A DNA stretch of 64,000 nucleotides from Leifsonia shinshuensis. GTDB lineage: Bacteria > Actinomycetota > Actinomycetes > Actinomycetales > Microbacteriaceae. A program made the translations under genes and the position numbers. Every line of letters starts with the position of its first letter. Position 1 is the first letter of the stretch. A model generated the notes under the pieces. That model was not told where the DNA came from. It ran no database searches and saw only the letters and a list, made by a program, of their open reading frames with translations. The stretch covers positions 2,046,001 through 2,110,000 of the forward strand of contig NZ_JACCFL010000001.1 of NCBI RefSeq assembly GCF_013410375.1, in the 5' to 3' direction. This document shows, piece by piece, positions 17,781 to 26,772 of this stretch.

Positions 17781-19232
17781 ATGACAGACACCCAGCAGAC
17801 TCCTTCCGGCCGATCCGCAGCCGGGGACAGCCCGGAGGTGGAGGAGCGCATCCGCGCCTCCGTCGAGACCGGCATCCCGTCGGCGATCGCCGAGCTCTCG
17901 CGCCTCGTTCGCATCCCCTCGGTCTCGTGGACCGCCTACGACCCGGCGAACGTCCGCGCGAGCGCGGAGGCGGTGGCGGAGCTGCTGCGCGGCACCGGCG
18001 CGTTCGAGAGCGTCGAGATCAAGCAGGCGCCGATCTCCGGCCCGTCGACCGGCGCGGGGGAGACTCTGGGGCAGCCGGCGGTGCTCGCCACGCGCGCGGC
18101 GAAGAACGGCCGGCCGACCGTCCTGCTCTACGCCCACCACGACGTGCAGCCGCAGGGCGACGCCGAGAATTGGGACACCCCGCCGTTCGAGCCGACGGTG
18201 CGCGGCGACCGGCTCTACGGCCGCGGCGCCGCGGACGACAAGGCCGGCGTGATGGCCCACGTCGCGAGCGTCCGGGCGCTCGTGGAGGCCCTCGGCCCCG
18301 ACTTCGACCTCGGCCTCGCCGTCTTCATCGAGGGCGAGGAGGAGTTCGGCTCGCGCTCGTTCGCGAACTTCCTGGAGCAGAACAAGACGGCGCTCGCCGC
18401 CGACGTGATCGTGGTCGCCGACTCCGACAACGTCGACATCGACACGCCCGCCCTCACCGTGTCGCTGCGCGGCAACGTGACCTTCAAGCTCACGGTGTCG
18501 ACGCTCGAGCACGCCTCGCACTCCGGCATGTACGGCGGGGCGGCGCCCGACGCGATGCTCGCTCTGGTCGCCCTGCTGGCGACGCTGCACGACGAGAACG
18601 GGTCCGTCGCGGTCGAGGGGATGCGGTCGCACGACGACGCCGCGGAGCCGCCGGCGCTGAGCGAGGAGCAGTTCCGCGAGGAGGCCGCCCTGCTCCCCGG
18701 TGTGACCCCGATCGGGACCGGTCCGATCCTGTCCCGGATGTGGTCGCAGCCGACCGTCACGATCACCGGCATCGATGCCCCGAGCGTCGTCGACGCCTCC
18801 AACACCCTCCTCCCGAGCGTCGCCGTGCGGCTGAGCGCCCGGGTGGCGCCCGGTCAGCCGGCGTCCGAGGCGTACGCGGCCCTGGAGCGGCACCTGCGCG
18901 CGCACGCCCCCTTCGGCGCGCACATCGAGATCAGCGACGTCGACACCGGGGACGCGTTCCTGGTCGACACGGCGGGCTGGGCGGCGACCGAGGCCAAGCG
19001 CGCGATGACCGACGCCTGGGGCAGGGAAGCGGTGGAGACCGGCGTCGGTGGGTCCATCCCGTTCATCGCCGATCTCGTGCGCGAGTTCCCGGAGGCGCAG
19101 ATCCTGGTCACCGGCGTCGAGGACCCGGACACGCGCGCCCACAGCCCGAACGAGTCGCTCCATCTCGGGGTGTTCAAGCGGGCGATTCTCGCCGAGGCGC
19201 TGCTGCTCGCCCGGCTGGATGCGCGGAACTGA
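17781..19232 (+). CDS. M20 family metallopeptidase (dipeptidase)
   Basis: Zinc-dependent peptidase of the M20/CNDP-like group, 483 residues. Metal-binding motifs are intact: YAHHDVQPQGD, YGRGAADDKAG, EGEEEFGSRSF, VVADSDN and the C-terminal AHSPNESLHLG. The central lid domain contains SLRGNVTFKLTVSTLEHASHSGMYGGAAPDAM. The family takes dipeptides or acylated amino acids; the substrate cannot be fixed here. Start set at ATG 17781 by the -10 spacing and the family N-terminus. Confidence 0.93.
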   Translation: MTDTQQTPSGRSAAGDSPEVEERIRASVETGIPSAIAELSRLVRIPSVSWTAYDPANVRASAEAVAELLRGTGAFESVEIKQAPISGPSTGAGETLGQPAVLATRAAKNGRPTVLLYAHHDVQPQGDAENWDTPPFEPTVRGDRLYGRGAADDKAGVMAHVASVRALVEALGPDFDLGLAVFIEGEEEFGSRSFANFLEQNKTALAADVIVVADSDNVDIDTPALTVSLRGNVTFKLTVSTLEHASHSGMYGGAAPDAMLALVALLATLHDENGSVAVEGMRSHDDAAEPPALSEEQFREEAALLPGVTPIGTGPILSRMWSQPTVTITGIDAPSVVDASNTLLPSVAVRLSARVAPGQPASEAYAALERHLRAHAPFGAHIEISDVDTGDAFLVDTAGWAATEAKRAMTDAWGREAVETGVGGSIPFIADLVREFPEAQILVTGVEDPDTRAHSPNESLHLGVFKRAILAEALLLARLDARN

Positions 19233-19254
19233 GCGATCTCGCGGGAATGGGACG

Positions 19255-19260
19255 TACAAT
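19255..19260 (+). promoter_or_regulatory. Candidate -10 of the Fe-S carrier gene
   Basis: TACAAT, 48 nt before the ATG at 19309. Unlike its neighbours this gene also has a Shine-Dalgarno sequence (GAGGAG), so it should have a conventional leader. Confidence 0.5.
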
Positions 19261-19308
19261 CGACCCAGCTTTCGTAATCCGAATCCTGAACCACGTGTGA
19301 GGAGTCCC

Positions 19309-19665
19309 ATGACCGACACAGCGCTGACCGCGACCAAGGCCCACGGCGTCGGCCTGACCGACAATGCGGCGGGCAAGGTCAAGAGCCTGCTCGAGCAGGA
19401 GGGCCGCGACGACCTGCGTCTGCGCGTCGCCGTCCAGCCCGGCGGCTGCTCGGGGCTGATCTACCAGCTGTACTTCGACGAGCGCATGCTCGACGGGGAC
19501 GCGACCGTCGACTTCGACGGGGTGGAGGTCATCGTCGACAAGATGAGCGTCCCCTACCTGGACGGCGCCACCATCGACTTCGAGGACACCATCCAGAAGC
19601 AGGGATTCACGATCGACAACCCCAACGCGACGGGCTCCTGCGCCTGCGGAGACTCGTTCCACTGA
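19309..19665 (+). CDS. erpA: A-type iron-sulfur carrier (HesB/IscA/ErpA family)
   Basis: Delivers Fe-S clusters to target proteins. The 118 residues contain the family's three conserved cysteines: C47 (PGGCSGL) and C111/C113 (SCACGDSF). Start ATG at 19309 with GGAG 5-8 nt upstream. Its position just before the cytochrome oxidase and bc1 genes fits a role in maturing respiratory Fe-S proteins such as QcrA, though this is inferred from context. The symbol follows the closest functional type. Confidence 0.93.
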   Translation: MTDTALTATKAHGVGLTDNAAGKVKSLLEQEGRDDLRLRVAVQPGGCSGLIYQLYFDERMLDGDATVDFDGVEVIVDKMSVPYLDGATIDFEDTIQKQGFTIDNPNATGSCACGDSFH

Positions 19666-19692
19666 GCGTTCTATAACACAGAAATCAACTCT

Positions 19693-19718
19693 GGGCCGCC
19701 CCTTGTGGGCGGCCCTTT
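19693..19718 (+). terminator. Rho-independent terminator after erpA
   Basis: GGGCCGCCC-CTTGT-GGGCGGCCC followed by TTTGTG, a perfect 9-bp GC stem 27 nt after the stop codon. Confidence 0.85.
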
Positions 19719-19765
19719 GTGTTCGAATCAGGGTGTCCGGCGGAGTAGGGTAGAGAACGCCACAT

Positions 19766-19784
19766 ACAGTTGCATGTGAACTGT
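19766..19784. promoter_or_regulatory. Inverted repeat upstream of ctaC
   Basis: ACAGTT-GCATGTG-AACTGT, perfect 6-bp arms with a 7-bp spacer, 25 bp before the ctaC GTG. Candidate operator for the oxidase operon; no known regulator is assigned. Confidence 0.35.
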
Positions 19785-19809
19785 CCCCGAGTCTCTCGAA
19801 AGGTCACCG

Positions 19810-20697
19810 GTGCGTCACAATCGCCGTTTCCGATGGGTTGCAATCCCGATCGCAGCGACACTCGCTATCGTCCTCGCGGGCTGCACGCAGGCCCAGCTCC
19901 ACGGCTTCCTGCCGGGCTTCGTCGAGGGCGAGCAGCCCGTCACCAACCACACCGACCGCATCAGCGGCCTCTGGGTGACCAGCTGGATCGTTCTGCTCAT
20001 CGTCGGCATCGTCGTCTGGGGGCTCATCCTCTGGGCGGTCGTCGTGTACCGCCGCCGCAAGGGACAGACCGGCCTGCCGGTGCAGCTGCGCTACAACATG
20101 CCGATCGAGATCTTCTACACGATCGTGCCGCTCATCCTGGTCCTCGGCTTCTTCGCCTTCACGGCGCGCGACCAGAACGCCATCGAGCAGCCGTACGCGC
20201 ACCCCGACCTCAAGATCCAGGTGTACGCCAAGCAGTGGGCGTGGGACTTCAACTACGTCACCGACAACGTGTACGACCCGGGCATCCAGGCCCAGCCGAG
20301 CGACACGAACGCCACCCCCGGTTCGGTCCAGGAGAGCGAGATCCCCACGCTCTACCTGCCGGAGAACAAGAAGATCACCGTCCAGCTCGACTCGCGCGAC
20401 GTGATCCACTCCTTCTGGGTGCCGGCCTTCCTGTACAAGAAGGACGTCATCCCGGGCAAGACCAACTACATGTACTTCTCGACCACCGGCCGCACGGGCA
20501 CCTTCGTCGGCAAGTGCGCCGAGCTCTGCGGCGAGTACCACTCGGCGATGCTCTTCAATGTGAAGATCGTGTCGCAGAGCGAGTACGACGCCCACATCCA
20601 GTCGCTCCGCGACAAGGGCTTCGAGGGCCAGCTCGGGTCGGAGTACGACCGCAACAACAACCTGCCCGGCACGGGCGCCCCCACGGGCAACAAGTGA
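19810..20697 (+). CDS. ctaC: Cytochrome c oxidase subunit II CtaC
   Basis: CuA-bearing subunit of the aa3 oxidase, which accepts electrons from cytochrome cc. Residues 1-25 are a lipoprotein signal ending in the lipobox LAGC (C25). Two membrane spans (about 55-80 and 100-118) follow, then the cupredoxin domain with the CuA ligands H200, C236, E238, C240, H244 and M247 (GKCAELCGEYHSAM). Length 295. GTG start at 19810 after GAAAGG. First gene of ctaC-ctaD-ctaF. Confidence 0.97.
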   Translation: MRHNRRFRWVAIPIAATLAIVLAGCTQAQLHGFLPGFVEGEQPVTNHTDRISGLWVTSWIVLLIVGIVVWGLILWAVVVYRRRKGQTGLPVQLRYNMPIEIFYTIVPLILVLGFFAFTARDQNAIEQPYAHPDLKIQVYAKQWAWDFNYVTDNVYDPGIQAQPSDTNATPGSVQESEIPTLYLPENKKITVQLDSRDVIHSFWVPAFLYKKDVIPGKTNYMYFSTTGRTGTFVGKCAELCGEYHSAMLFNVKIVSQSEYDAHIQSLRDKGFEGQLGSEYDRNNNLPGTGAPTGNK

Positions 20698-20722
20698 TTC
20701 CGGCAACGAGTAGGACACACGC

Positions 20723-22471
20723 ATGACGACGACAGCACCGGCGCCCGGGGCGACCACCGCGCCCGCTCCGAAGCCCACCCTCCTCACCGCGAACGGGGTG
20801 GAGCGCAAGGGCAACATCCTCGTGAACTACATCACGTCGACGGACCACAAGACGATCGGGTACATGTACCTGATCTCGTCCTTCATCTACTTCCTCATCG
20901 GCGGCGTGATGGCGCTCATCATCCGCGCCCAGCTCTTCGAGCCGGGGCTCGCGGTGGTGCAGACCAAGGAGCAGTACAACCAGCTCTTCACGATGCACGG
21001 CACGATCATGCTGCTGATGTTCGCGACGCCGCTCTTCGCGGGCTTCGCCAACGTGCTCATGCCGCTGCAGATCGGCGCGCCCGACGTGGCGTTCCCGCGT
21101 CTGAACGCTCTGGCCTACTGGTTCTACTCGTTCGGATCGCTGATCGCGGTCGCCGGGTTCCTCACCCCGCAGGGCGCGGCCTCGTTCGGCTGGTTCGCGT
21201 ACGCGCCGCTGTCGAGCACGACCTTCTCACCAGGGATCGGCGGCAACCTCTGGGTGCTGGGCCTCGGCCTGTCCGGCTTCGGCACCATCCTCGGCGCGGT
21301 CAACTTCATCACGACCATCATCACGATGCGCGCCCCGGGCATGACCATGTTCCGCATGCCGATCTTCACCTGGAACACCCTGGTGACGTCGATCCTCGTG
21401 CTGATGGCCTTCCCGGTGCTGGCCGCCGCGCTCTTCGCCCTCGCCGCCGACCGCGTGTTCGACGCGCACATCTACGACGCCGCGAACGGCGGGGCGCTGC
21501 TCTGGCAGCACTTGTTCTGGTTCTTCGGCCACCCCGAGGTGTACATCATCGCGCTGCCGTTCTTCGGCATCGTGTCGGAGATCTTCCCGGTGTTCAGCCG
21601 CAAGCCGATCTTCGGGTACAAGACCCTCATCTACGCGACGATCGCGATCGCGGCCCTGTCCGTCACCGTGTGGGCGCACCACATGTACGTGACCGGCTCG
21701 GTCCTGCTGCCGTGGTTCTCGCTGATGACGATGCTCATCGCGGTCCCGACGGGCGTGAAGATCTTCAACTGGATCGGCACGATGTGGCGCGGCTCGCTGA
21801 CCTTCGAGTCCCCGATGCTGTGGTCGATCGGCTTCCTGATCACCTTCACCTTCGGTGGTCTCACCGGCGTCATCCTGGCGTCCCCGCCGCTCGACTTCCA
21901 CGTGTCCGACACCTACTTCGTCGTCGCGCACTTCCACTACGTGGTGTTCGGCACCGTCGTCTTCGCGATGTTCGCCGGCTTCTACTTCTGGTGGCCGAAG
22001 TGGACGGGCAAGATGCTCAACGACCGTCTCGGCAAGTGGCACTTCTGGCTGCTGTTCATCGGCTTCCACACGACGTTCCTCATCCAGCACTGGCTGGGCG
22101 TCGTCGGCATGCCCCGCCGGTACGCGACGTACCTGCCGTCGGACGGCTTCACCTGGATGAACCAGGTCTCCTCGATCGGCGCCGGCATCCTGGCCGTCTC
22201 GATGATCCCGTTCTTCGTGAACGTCTACCTGACGGCGCGTAACGCCCCCAAGGTGACGGTCAACGACCCGTGGGGCTACGGCCGCTCGCTCGAGTGGGCG
22301 ACCTCCTGCCCGCCGCCGCGGCACAACTTCACCTCGATCCCGCGCATCCGCTCCGAGTCGCCGGCGTTCGACCTCAACCACCCCGAGGCCGGCATCCCGA
22401 TCGGTATCGGCGGCGGCAAGGACGCCCCGGACGCTCCCGTGCTCGATCTCTCGAACGACAAGGTCAAGTGA
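20723..22471 (+). CDS. ctaD: Cytochrome c oxidase subunit I CtaD
   Basis: Catalytic haem-copper subunit that reduces O2 and pumps protons. The 582-residue protein has about twelve membrane spans. It carries [10 protein letters not shown] (haem a ligand), the [14 protein letters not shown] stretch with the CuB histidine and cross-linked tyrosine, WAHHMYVTG with two more CuB histidines, and [12 protein letters not shown] with both haem ligands. Start ATG at 20723, 25 nt after ctaC. The C-terminal tail is soluble and Pro-rich, as in other actinobacteria. Confidence 0.98.
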   Translation: MTTTAPAPGATTAPAPKPTLLTANGVERKGNILVNYITSTDHKTIGYMYLISSFIYFLIGGVMALIIRAQLFEPGLAVVQTKEQYNQLFTMHGTIMLLMFATPLFAGFANVLMPLQIGAPDVAFPRLNALAYWFYSFGSLIAVAGFLTPQGAASFGWFAYAPLSSTTFSPGIGGNLWVLGLGLSGFGTILGAVNFITTIITMRAPGMTMFRMPIFTWNTLVTSILVLMAFPVLAAALFALAADRVFDAHIYDAANGGALLWQHLFWFFGHPEVYIIALPFFGIVSEIFPVFSRKPIFGYKTLIYATIAIAALSVTVWAHHMYVTGSVLLPWFSLMTMLIAVPTGVKIFNWIGTMWRGSLTFESPMLWSIGFLITFTFGGLTGVILASPPLDFHVSDTYFVVAHFHYVVFGTVVFAMFAGFYFWWPKWTGKMLNDRLGKWHFWLLFIGFHTTFLIQHWLGVVGMPRRYATYLPSDGFTWMNQVSSIGAGILAVSMIPFFVNVYLTARNAPKVTVNDPWGYGRSLEWATSCPPPRHNFTSIPRIRSESPAFDLNHPEAGIPIGIGGGKDAPDAPVLDLSNDKVK

Positions 22472-22475
22472 ACCC

Positions 22476-22898
22476 ATGAGAGCCAATTCCATCCTCTTCT
22501 GGATCCTCTCGGTCTTCTTCATCCTCTCGGCGATCGTCTACACGCTGTGGAGCCTGCTCGACCCGATGCACATGAAGGTCGAGTGGGTCGGCACCGTGGC
22601 GCTGACGCTGAGCGCCATCCTGGCCGCCTTCATCGCGTTCTACGTCGGCCGCTCGCACTCCGCCCAGGGCGGTGAGCTGCCGGAGGACCGCCTCGACGCG
22701 AACATCGACGACGGCGACCCCGAGCTCGGCCACTTCTCCCCGTGGAGCTGGTGGCCCGTCGCCCTCGCGACCGGCGCCGCGCTGGTCATCCTGGGCCTCG
22801 CGGTCGGCTTCTGGATCTGCTTCATCGGCGCGGCGTTCAGCCTCGTCTGCATCGTCGGCTGGGTCTACGAGTACTACCGCGGCTACTTCGCCCGCTGA
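22476..22898 (+). CDS. ctaF: Cytochrome c oxidase subunit IV, actinobacterial type (CtaF)
   Basis: Small accessory subunit of the aa3 oxidase, 140 residues. N-terminal spans ILFWILSVFFILSAIVYTLWSL and VALTLSAILAAFIAFYVG precede a loop and two more hydrophobic spans (WWPVALATGAALVILGLAVGFW, IGAAFSLVCIVGWVYEYYRGYF). ATG 4 nt after the ctaD stop. Supported by sequence pattern and by its fixed position after ctaD in actinobacteria. Confidence 0.94.
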   Translation: MRANSILFWILSVFFILSAIVYTLWSLLDPMHMKVEWVGTVALTLSAILAAFIAFYVGRSHSAQGGELPEDRLDANIDDGDPELGHFSPWSWWPVALATGAALVILGLAVGFWICFIGAAFSLVCIVGWVYEYYRGYFAR

Positions 22899-22915
22899 GC
22901 GCTCACGCACAGTCT

Positions 22916-22946
22916 GAGGGCCGTCTCCCGCTGGGAGGCGGCCCTC
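22916..22946 (+). terminator. Hairpin terminator after ctaF
   Basis: GAGGGCCGTCTCCC-GCT-GGGAGGCGGCCCTC, a 14-bp stem with one G-T wobble, 17 nt after the ctaF stop. No long T-run follows. Confidence 0.75.
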
Positions 22947-22987
22947 GCTGCATCCCGCACGCGTCCCGCGGCGGACGCGCGGCCCAC

Positions 22988-23040
22988 AGGGGTCGCAACA
23001 CGCCGCTATGTCGCCACGATAGCGGCGAGTTGCGACCCCT
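22988..23040. repeat. Nested inverted-repeat element between ctaF and rlmA
   Basis: Outer arms AGGGGTCGCAAC (22988-22999) and its complement (23029-23040), both perfect 12-mers, enclose CCGCTAT...ATAGCGG as a second stem. The element lies between convergent genes, downstream of the ctaF terminator. Rich in GC with no coding frame. Confidence 0.8.
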
Positions 23041-23134
23041 CTCGCCAACGAGATGGCAGGACATGCCGCGCAGGCGGCCGTCGTGACGGCGTGTTCTGCC
23101 AGGCGGATGCACGCACGAGGGTCGCGGGGTCGTC

Positions 23135-23941
23135 TCAGCGCGGCGTGAAGGTGAGGACGTCGACGGAGACCGTCGTCTCAGTCGCCTCGGCGGGGGACGC
23201 CGCGGCGTGGCGGGCCGACGGTCCCATGCCCGCCAGAGCGAGCCGAAGTGTGTCATCGAGCGCGAGGTCGTAGGCGACGTGTTCGCGCGCCAGCGGGGCG
23301 TACAGCGCGTCTGCGGAGGCGATGACGTCCTCCGCTTTGTCGGTGGGGATGTCGAGCATGGTGCCGGCCTCCCGGAGCGACGCCAGGTGCTCGGCGCGCG
23401 GGACCACCACGGCGAGCGTGCCGCCCGGGCGGAGGACGCGGTGGAACTCGGGCAGGTTGCGGGGCGCGAACACGTCCAGCACCGCGTCCGCCCGGTGCGA
23501 GCGCACGGGGAGCGGTCGCCAGGTGTCTGCCACCAGACCGTCGACATCCGGCGACGAGCGCACGGCGCGGGCCACCGCGGTGGGGGAGAGGTCCATGGCG
23601 AGGCCGGCTGCTCCCGAGGAGGCGGCCAGGACGGCGCGCAGGTAGTAGCCGGTGCCGGCGCCCGCGTCGAGGACGTGCGCGGCCGGCGCGACGGCGGCCG
23701 CCAGGGCTGTGGCGATCGGCGCGTAGGCCCCGCCCTCCAGCACCATGTCGCGCGCGTCCAGCATCTCGGCCGTGTCGCCGGCGAACTTGCTCCCGCCGCC
23801 GAGGAGGGACACGTAGCCGCGCTTGTTGACGTCGTGACGGTGCCCGTTCGCGCAGCCCAGCGTGAGGCGGTCGACCGGCTCCAGGTCGAGCTCGCAGACG
23901 GGGCAGCGCAGCCAGGACGCCAGGCGGGTCAGGTCGGTCAC
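23135..23941 (-). CDS. rlmA: 23S rRNA (guanine-N1) methyltransferase, RlmA/TlrB family
   Basis: SAM-dependent enzyme predicted to methylate a guanine in helix 35 of 23S rRNA. The 268 residues begin with a zinc ribbon (LRCPVCELDLEPVDRLTLGCANGHRHDVNKRGYVSLL), then the Rossmann motif HVLDAGAGTGYYL, VLDVFAPRNLPEFHRVLRPGGTLAVVVP and the C-terminal half typical of RlmA. In actinobacteria members can affect tylosin or mycinamicin susceptibility; whether this one does is not visible. GTG start at 23941 after GGAGG. Lies alone between the two respiratory operons. Confidence 0.88.
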   Translation of the reverse strand: MTDLTRLASWLRCPVCELDLEPVDRLTLGCANGHRHDVNKRGYVSLLGGGSKFAGDTAEMLDARDMVLEGGAYAPIATALAAAVAPAAHVLDAGAGTGYYLRAVLAASSGAAGLAMDLSPTAVARAVRSSPDVDGLVADTWRPLPVRSHRADAVLDVFAPRNLPEFHRVLRPGGTLAVVVPRAEHLASLREAGTMLDIPTDKAEDVIASADALYAPLAREHVAYDLALDDTLRLALAGMGPSARHAAASPAEATETTVSVDVLTFTPR

Positions 23942-23987
23942 AGGGGCCTCCAGGACGATCGGGAGCGAGCGGACGCGGATACGCGAA

Positions 23988-24016
23988 AGCGCCGGTGCAG
24001 AAGCTGCACCGGCGCT
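23988..24016 (-). terminator. Terminator of the ctaE-qcrCAB operon
   Basis: AGCGCCGGTGCAG-AAG-CTGCACCGGCGCT, a perfect 13-bp stem with a 3-nt loop, 22 bp beyond the qcrB stop. Read on the minus strand it is followed by TTTCG. Confidence 0.8.
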
Positions 24017-24038
24017 CTCACGGGAGATCAGCGAGGGA

Positions 24039-25658
24039 TCAGTGGTGGCCGTGGTCCGACTCGAGCTCGCCGCGGGTCGGCGGGACCAGGCGGTCCTCGA
24101 AGAACCAGCGGGACAGGCTCGCGCGCATCCGGGTGCCGGCGGTGATCTTGCCGCGCTTGTTCGGGCGGATCATCAGCGGCTCGTAGGCCTCGTAGCTCAC
24201 CAGGCGCCAGCGCTCGTAGTCGCTCAGCTGCTCGTGCACCTCGATGAACTCGCCGCCGGGGAGCTTCACGATGCGGCCGGTCTCGTAACCGTGCAGCGCG
24301 ATCGAGCGGTCCTTCTTCTGCAGCGCCAGGCAGATGCGCTTGGTGAGGAAGTACGCGACCACCGGGCCGACGAACAGCAGCGCCTGGAGGGTGTGGATGA
24401 CGCCCTCCATCGTGAGCTTGAAGTGCGTCGCGATGATGTCCGACGACGCCGCAGCCCAGAACACCGCGTAGAAGGTCACGCCGGCGGCGCCGATGGCCGT
24501 GCGGGTGGCCGCGTTGCGCGGACGGTCCAGGATGTGGTGCTCGCGCTTGTCGCCGGTGATCCACGCCTCGATGAAGGGGTAGATCATCACGGTCACGATG
24601 AAGAGACCGAGGATGGCGACCGGGACGATGATGTTGAACGACCAGGTGCGGTTGAGCCAGACGAACTCCCAGCCCGGCGGGACGAGGCGCAGCGCGCCGT
24701 CCGCGAAGCCGATGTACCAGTCCGGCTGGGTGCCGGCGGACACGGGGGAGGGGTCGTACGGGCCGTAGTTCCAGATCGGGTTGATGGTGAAGAGCGACGC
24801 CATGAGCGCGACGACACCGAACACGATGAAGAAGAAGCCGCCGGCCTTCGCCGCGTACACCGGGAGGACCGGGTAGCCGACGACGTTGCCCTGCGTGCGG
24901 CCGGGGGCCGCGTACTGGGTGTGCTTGTGCACGACCACGAACACGAGGTGCAGCGCGATGAACGCGACCACCAGCGCGGGCAGCAGCAGGATGTGCAGCG
25001 TGTAGAGGCGTCCGACGATCGCCGTGCCCGGGAACTCGCCGCCGAAGAGCAGGAACGAGATCCAGGTGCCGACCACCGGCAGGCCCTTGATGAGGCCGTC
25101 GATGATCCGGAGGCCGTTGCCCGAGAGCAGGTCGTCCGGGAGGGAGTAGCCCGTGAAGCCCTCGGCCATCGCCAGGATGAACAGCGTGAAGCCGATCACC
25201 CAGTTGAGCTCGCGCGGCTTGCGGAAGGCGCCCGTGAAGAAGATGCGGAGCATGTGCAGGCCGATCGCGGCCACGAACAGCAGCGCCGACCAGTGGTGGA
25301 TCTGGCGCACCAGCAGGCCGCCGCGCACCTCGAACGAGATGTTGAGGGTGGACTCCATCGCCGCGGACATGTGGATGCCCTTGAGCGGGACGTACGAGCC
25401 GTTGTAGACGACCTCCGCCATCGACGCCTGGAAGAAGAACGTCAGGAACGTCCCGGTCAGCAGGATGACGATGAAGCTGTAGAGGGCGACCTCACCGAGC
25501 AGGAACGACCAGTGGTCGGGGAAGATCTTGCGACCGAACTCCTTGACCGCGCCCGAGATGCTGGTGCGGTCCTCGATGTAGTTGGCGGCGGCAGCGGTGA
25601 AGCCGCCGCTCTTGGCCGTGGTGGGTGCCGCGGGGGCCGCGGCGGTCGAGGTGCTCAA
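24039..25658 (-). CDS. qcrB: Cytochrome bc1 complex cytochrome b subunit QcrB
   Basis: Quinol-oxidising, di-haem b membrane subunit of the bc1-aa3 supercomplex and the known target of several antimycobacterial compounds. Length 539, including the long C-terminal extension typical of actinobacteria. Haem-ligand helices appear as GGLLVRQIHHWSALLFVAAIGLHMLRI and LHILLLPALVVAFIALHLVFVVVHKHTQ; the PEWY-type motif is replaced by PDWYIGF. TTG start at 25658 overlapping the qcrA stop by 3 bases (TTGA), so translation is coupled. Confidence 0.96.
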   Translation of the reverse strand: MSTSTAAAPAAPTTAKSGGFTAAAANYIEDRTSISGAVKEFGRKIFPDHWSFLLGEVALYSFIVILLTGTFLTFFFQASMAEVVYNGSYVPLKGIHMSAAMESTLNISFEVRGGLLVRQIHHWSALLFVAAIGLHMLRIFFTGAFRKPRELNWVIGFTLFILAMAEGFTGYSLPDDLLSGNGLRIIDGLIKGLPVVGTWISFLLFGGEFPGTAIVGRLYTLHILLLPALVVAFIALHLVFVVVHKHTQYAAPGRTQGNVVGYPVLPVYAAKAGGFFFIVFGVVALMASLFTINPIWNYGPYDPSPVSAGTQPDWYIGFADGALRLVPPGWEFVWLNRTWSFNIIVPVAILGLFIVTVMIYPFIEAWITGDKREHHILDRPRNAATRTAIGAAGVTFYAVFWAAASSDIIATHFKLTMEGVIHTLQALLFVGPVVAYFLTKRICLALQKKDRSIALHGYETGRIVKLPGGEFIEVHEQLSDYERWRLVSYEAYEPLMIRPNKRGKITAGTRMRASLSRWFFEDRLVPPTRGELESDHGHH

Positions 25659-26728
25659 TGACGCTCCCAGAAACTCGGGCCGACGGGCTCGTGGAAGTCG
25701 CTGCGGGCGACCAGGTAACCGTCGGCGTCAACGGTGATCGGCAGCTGCGGCAGTGGCCGCTTCGCCGGTCCGAAGATGACCTGCGCCTCGTGCGTGATGT
25801 CGAACTGCGACTGGTGGCACGGGCACAGCAGGTGGTGGGTCTGCTGCTCGTAGAGGGCGACGGGGCACCCGACGTGCGTGCAGATCTTGGAGTAGGCGAC
25901 GATGCCGTCGTAGTTCCAGTTCTCGCGGCCCTTGGACACGTGCAGGTCCTCGGGCTTGAGGCGCATGAGCAGGACGGCCGCCTTGGCCTTCTGCTCCAGC
26001 ATGTCGGGGGCGTCGTTGAGGCCCTCGGGGATGACGTGGAAGGCGCTGCCGAGCGTGACGTCGGACGCCTTGATCGGGGTGCCGGAGGGGTCGCGGGTGA
26101 GGCGGACGCCCTTGGCCCACATGGTCTGGGACAGCAGCTCGGCCGGGTCCACGCCCTGGGGTGCGAGACCGCGGAACAGGATGACGCCGGGCAGCGGGAA
26201 GGCGATCAGCGCGCCGATGAGGCTGTTGCGGATCAGGACGCGGCGGTTGAAGCCCGACTCCTCGTCGGCCTGGCGGAAGATCTCCGCGGCGCGCGCGGTG
26301 GTCTGCTCCGAGCCGCGCACCGAGTGACGGAGGTCGACGCCCTCCTTCTCGTGCATGAGGGCCTTGCCCCAGTGCACGGCGCCGATGCCGATCGCGAGGA
26401 GGGCCAGGGCGATGCCGAGGCCGATGAACAGGTTGTTCAGGCGGACCGAGCCCGGGTCGCTGTCGTTGATCGGGAAAGCCATGTAGGCGGCGACCGCCCA
26501 GACGGAGCCCGCGATCGACAGGTAGAAGAGCGTGTAGACCGTGCGCTCGGCGCGGCGCTCCTTCCGGGGGTCGAGGTCGGTCACCCGGGGCCGGTGCGGC
26601 GGGAAGCCGGGGTTCTCCACGGCGTCGCGGATGATCACCGCCGTCCCGGGGTCGCCGGTCCGGTGCACGTCGACGGCCGACGAACTGGCTGGCGTCAGCT
26701 CGTGACCGCCGTTCTCGTCCTGTGCCAT
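25655..26728 (-). CDS. qcrA: Cytochrome bc1 complex Rieske iron-sulfur subunit QcrA
   Basis: [2Fe-2S] subunit that takes electrons from quinol at QcrB. The 357-residue protein has three membrane spans (about 65-85, 98-116 and 168-185), as in actinobacteria, and then the Rieske domain. The cluster ligands are in CTHVGC and CPCHQSQ. Start ATG at 26728. Middle gene of qcrC-qcrA-qcrB. Confidence 0.96.
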   Translation of the reverse strand: MAQDENGGHELTPASSSAVDVHRTGDPGTAVIIRDAVENPGFPPHRPRVTDLDPRKERRAERTVYTLFYLSIAGSVWAVAAYMAFPINDSDPGSVRLNNLFIGLGIALALLAIGIGAVHWGKALMHEKEGVDLRHSVRGSEQTTARAAEIFRQADEESGFNRRVLIRNSLIGALIAFPLPGVILFRGLAPQGVDPAELLSQTMWAKGVRLTRDPSGTPIKASDVTLGSAFHVIPEGLNDAPDMLEQKAKAAVLLMRLKPEDLHVSKGRENWNYDGIVAYSKICTHVGCPVALYEQQTHHLLCPCHQSQFDITHEAQVIFGPAKRPLPQLPITVDADGYLVARSDFHEPVGPSFWERH

Positions 26729-26772
26729 TGTTCTCCTTCTTACGCTGTGCTTCTACAAGTACGACAGAACGG

